The notes under the pieces are model-generated. The model did not search any database. It was given only the letters and a program-made list of their open reading frames with translations, and was not told where the DNA came from. A stretch of DNA of 7,303 nt from Bacillota bacterium (GTDB lineage: Bacteria; Bacillota; Clostridia; Lachnospirales; Lachnospiraceae), in assembly GCA_023398375.1 (NCBI GenBank), contig JAEWSH010000005.1, positions 1-7,303 of the forward strand. Direction: 5' to 3'. Below, piece by piece: positions 6,750 to 7,303 of the stretch (the stretch's first letter is position 1; every line of letters begins with the position of its first letter). Both the position numbers and the translations under genes were made by a program.

Positions 6750-7303
6750 TTATCTTTTTGCTATATCGTCATACAATTTCTGCAGATAGGCTTTGCCCAA
6801 CGGCAAGTTCTTTCCCTTTGCCGTGCCCTCATCCACTACCACAGCACCTGCCTGGCAATTGAATATCACCTGGTTGTCCGCTGTCACCATACCGAAAGCA
6901 TCGGGTACGGTAAAGAACGCGAAATGAGGGGAAGCGGGATTAAGCATATCTTTACTGAAAACAAACTCTTCATGGGGCAGCGCCAATTGGGCCAGCAACG
7001 TGGCTGCAATGTCATGTTGCGAGCCATAGACGTCAATGCGCCTCGGCTCTCGGATGGCACCGCCCACCATCAACAGAGGTATCCGGTAGCGTTCTACCAA
7101 CAAATTGTCGATATGTTCGGGATAAGCTCCCAAGTGGTCTGGAACAAACACAATCACCGTATTCTTCCACTGGGGGAGCTCACGGAACTGTCTTACAAAA
7201 TCGCCTGCACAACTATCCGTATAGGCAAAGGCGTTCAGCCGGTCATTCTCCAGACGACGGAAAGGTACTTCAAAAGGCTCGTGGCTGCTGGAGGTCTGCA
7301 AGA
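6750..7303 (-). CDS. LTA-synthase-like sulfatase-fold membrane transferase, C-terminal part only
   Basis: The gene enters from the right edge; 184 codons of its 3' part are visible. It belongs to the sulfatase/alkaline-phosphatase superfamily branch that includes lipoteichoic acid synthases and other phospholipid head-group transferases. Visible signatures are SSHEPFEVP (fragment residues 4-12; matching the SSHxPF region near the substrate pocket), VPDHLG (53-58; D55 and H56 match the metal-binding Asp-His of the family's ADHG motif) and YGSQHDIAATLL (92-103; the usual SQxDIxPTLL block). The membrane helices and nucleophile Thr or Ser expected in the N-terminal two-thirds lie outside the window. 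Gram-negative Bacteroidetes do not make classical lipoteichoic acid, so the real product may be another glycerophosphate or phosphoethanolamine-type modification. It precedes the PAP2 phosphatase by 32 bp in the same operon. The initial residues are an internal stretch, not the true start. Confidence 0.88.
   Translation of the reverse strand, partial: LQTSSSHEPFEVPFRRLENDRLNAFAYTDSCAGDFVRQFRELPQWKNTVIVFVPDHLGAYPEHIDNLLVERYRIPLLMVGGAIREPRRIDVYGSQHDIAATLLAQLALPHEEFVFSKDMLNPASPHFAFFTVPDAFGMVTADNQVIFNCQAGAVVVDEGTAKGKNLPLGKAYLQKLYDDIAKR

Noticed and set aside
6352..6789. Plus-strand open frame of 145 codons
   Set aside because: It is antisense to the PAP2 gene and the end of the LTA-synthase-like gene, both with clear family motifs.

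Overview
The window looks like Bacteroidales chromosome, most likely Bacteroides. It has a GLPGLI-family secreted protein (a family known from Bacteroidetes), a large outer-membrane protein with an N-terminal carboxypeptidase-regulatory-like domain, TAnnTTTG-type -7 promoter elements, few Shine-Dalgarno sequences, and moderate GC with AT-rich intergenic stretches. I see no tRNA, rRNA, CRISPR array, insertion sequence or integrase. Species cannot be fixed from the sequence alone.

Layout. (1) 1-2206, minus strand: a two-component operon. A membrane histidine kinase (671-2206) is followed 45 bp later by an OmpR/PhoB-type response regulator (starts at 625) whose last few residues lie beyond the left edge. 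(2) 2207-2421: a divergent intergenic region with candidate -7 elements on both strands and a cluster of TTCAG/CTGAA words. (3) 2422-3285, plus strand: a secreted GLPGLI-family protein of unknown function. (4) 3286-3502: an intergenic region carrying an ordered array of seven hexamer half-sites (TTCAGT/ACTGAA, alternating orientation) at exactly 11-bp pitch. (5) 3503-6040, plus strand: an 845-residue outer-membrane beta-barrel protein with carboxypeptidase-regulatory-like and plug-like N-terminal domains. (6) 6031-6717, minus strand: a PAP2 membrane phosphatase, overlapping the barrel gene tail to tail by 10 bp. (7) 6750-7303, minus strand: the C-terminal part of an LTA-synthase-like sulfatase-fold transferase, upstream of the PAP2 gene in the same operon.

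How the genes may work together. The two-component system, the GLPGLI protein and the barrel form a plausible envelope module: sensor and regulator on one side, a secreted protein and an outer-membrane barrel on the other. The half-site array between the two plus-strand genes is the most striking unexplained signal. It could be a binding array for the neighbouring response regulator or another dimeric regulator, but the link is inference. The PAP2 phosphatase and the LTA-synthase-like enzyme form a separate operon, probably acting on lipid-phosphate head groups in the cytoplasmic membrane.
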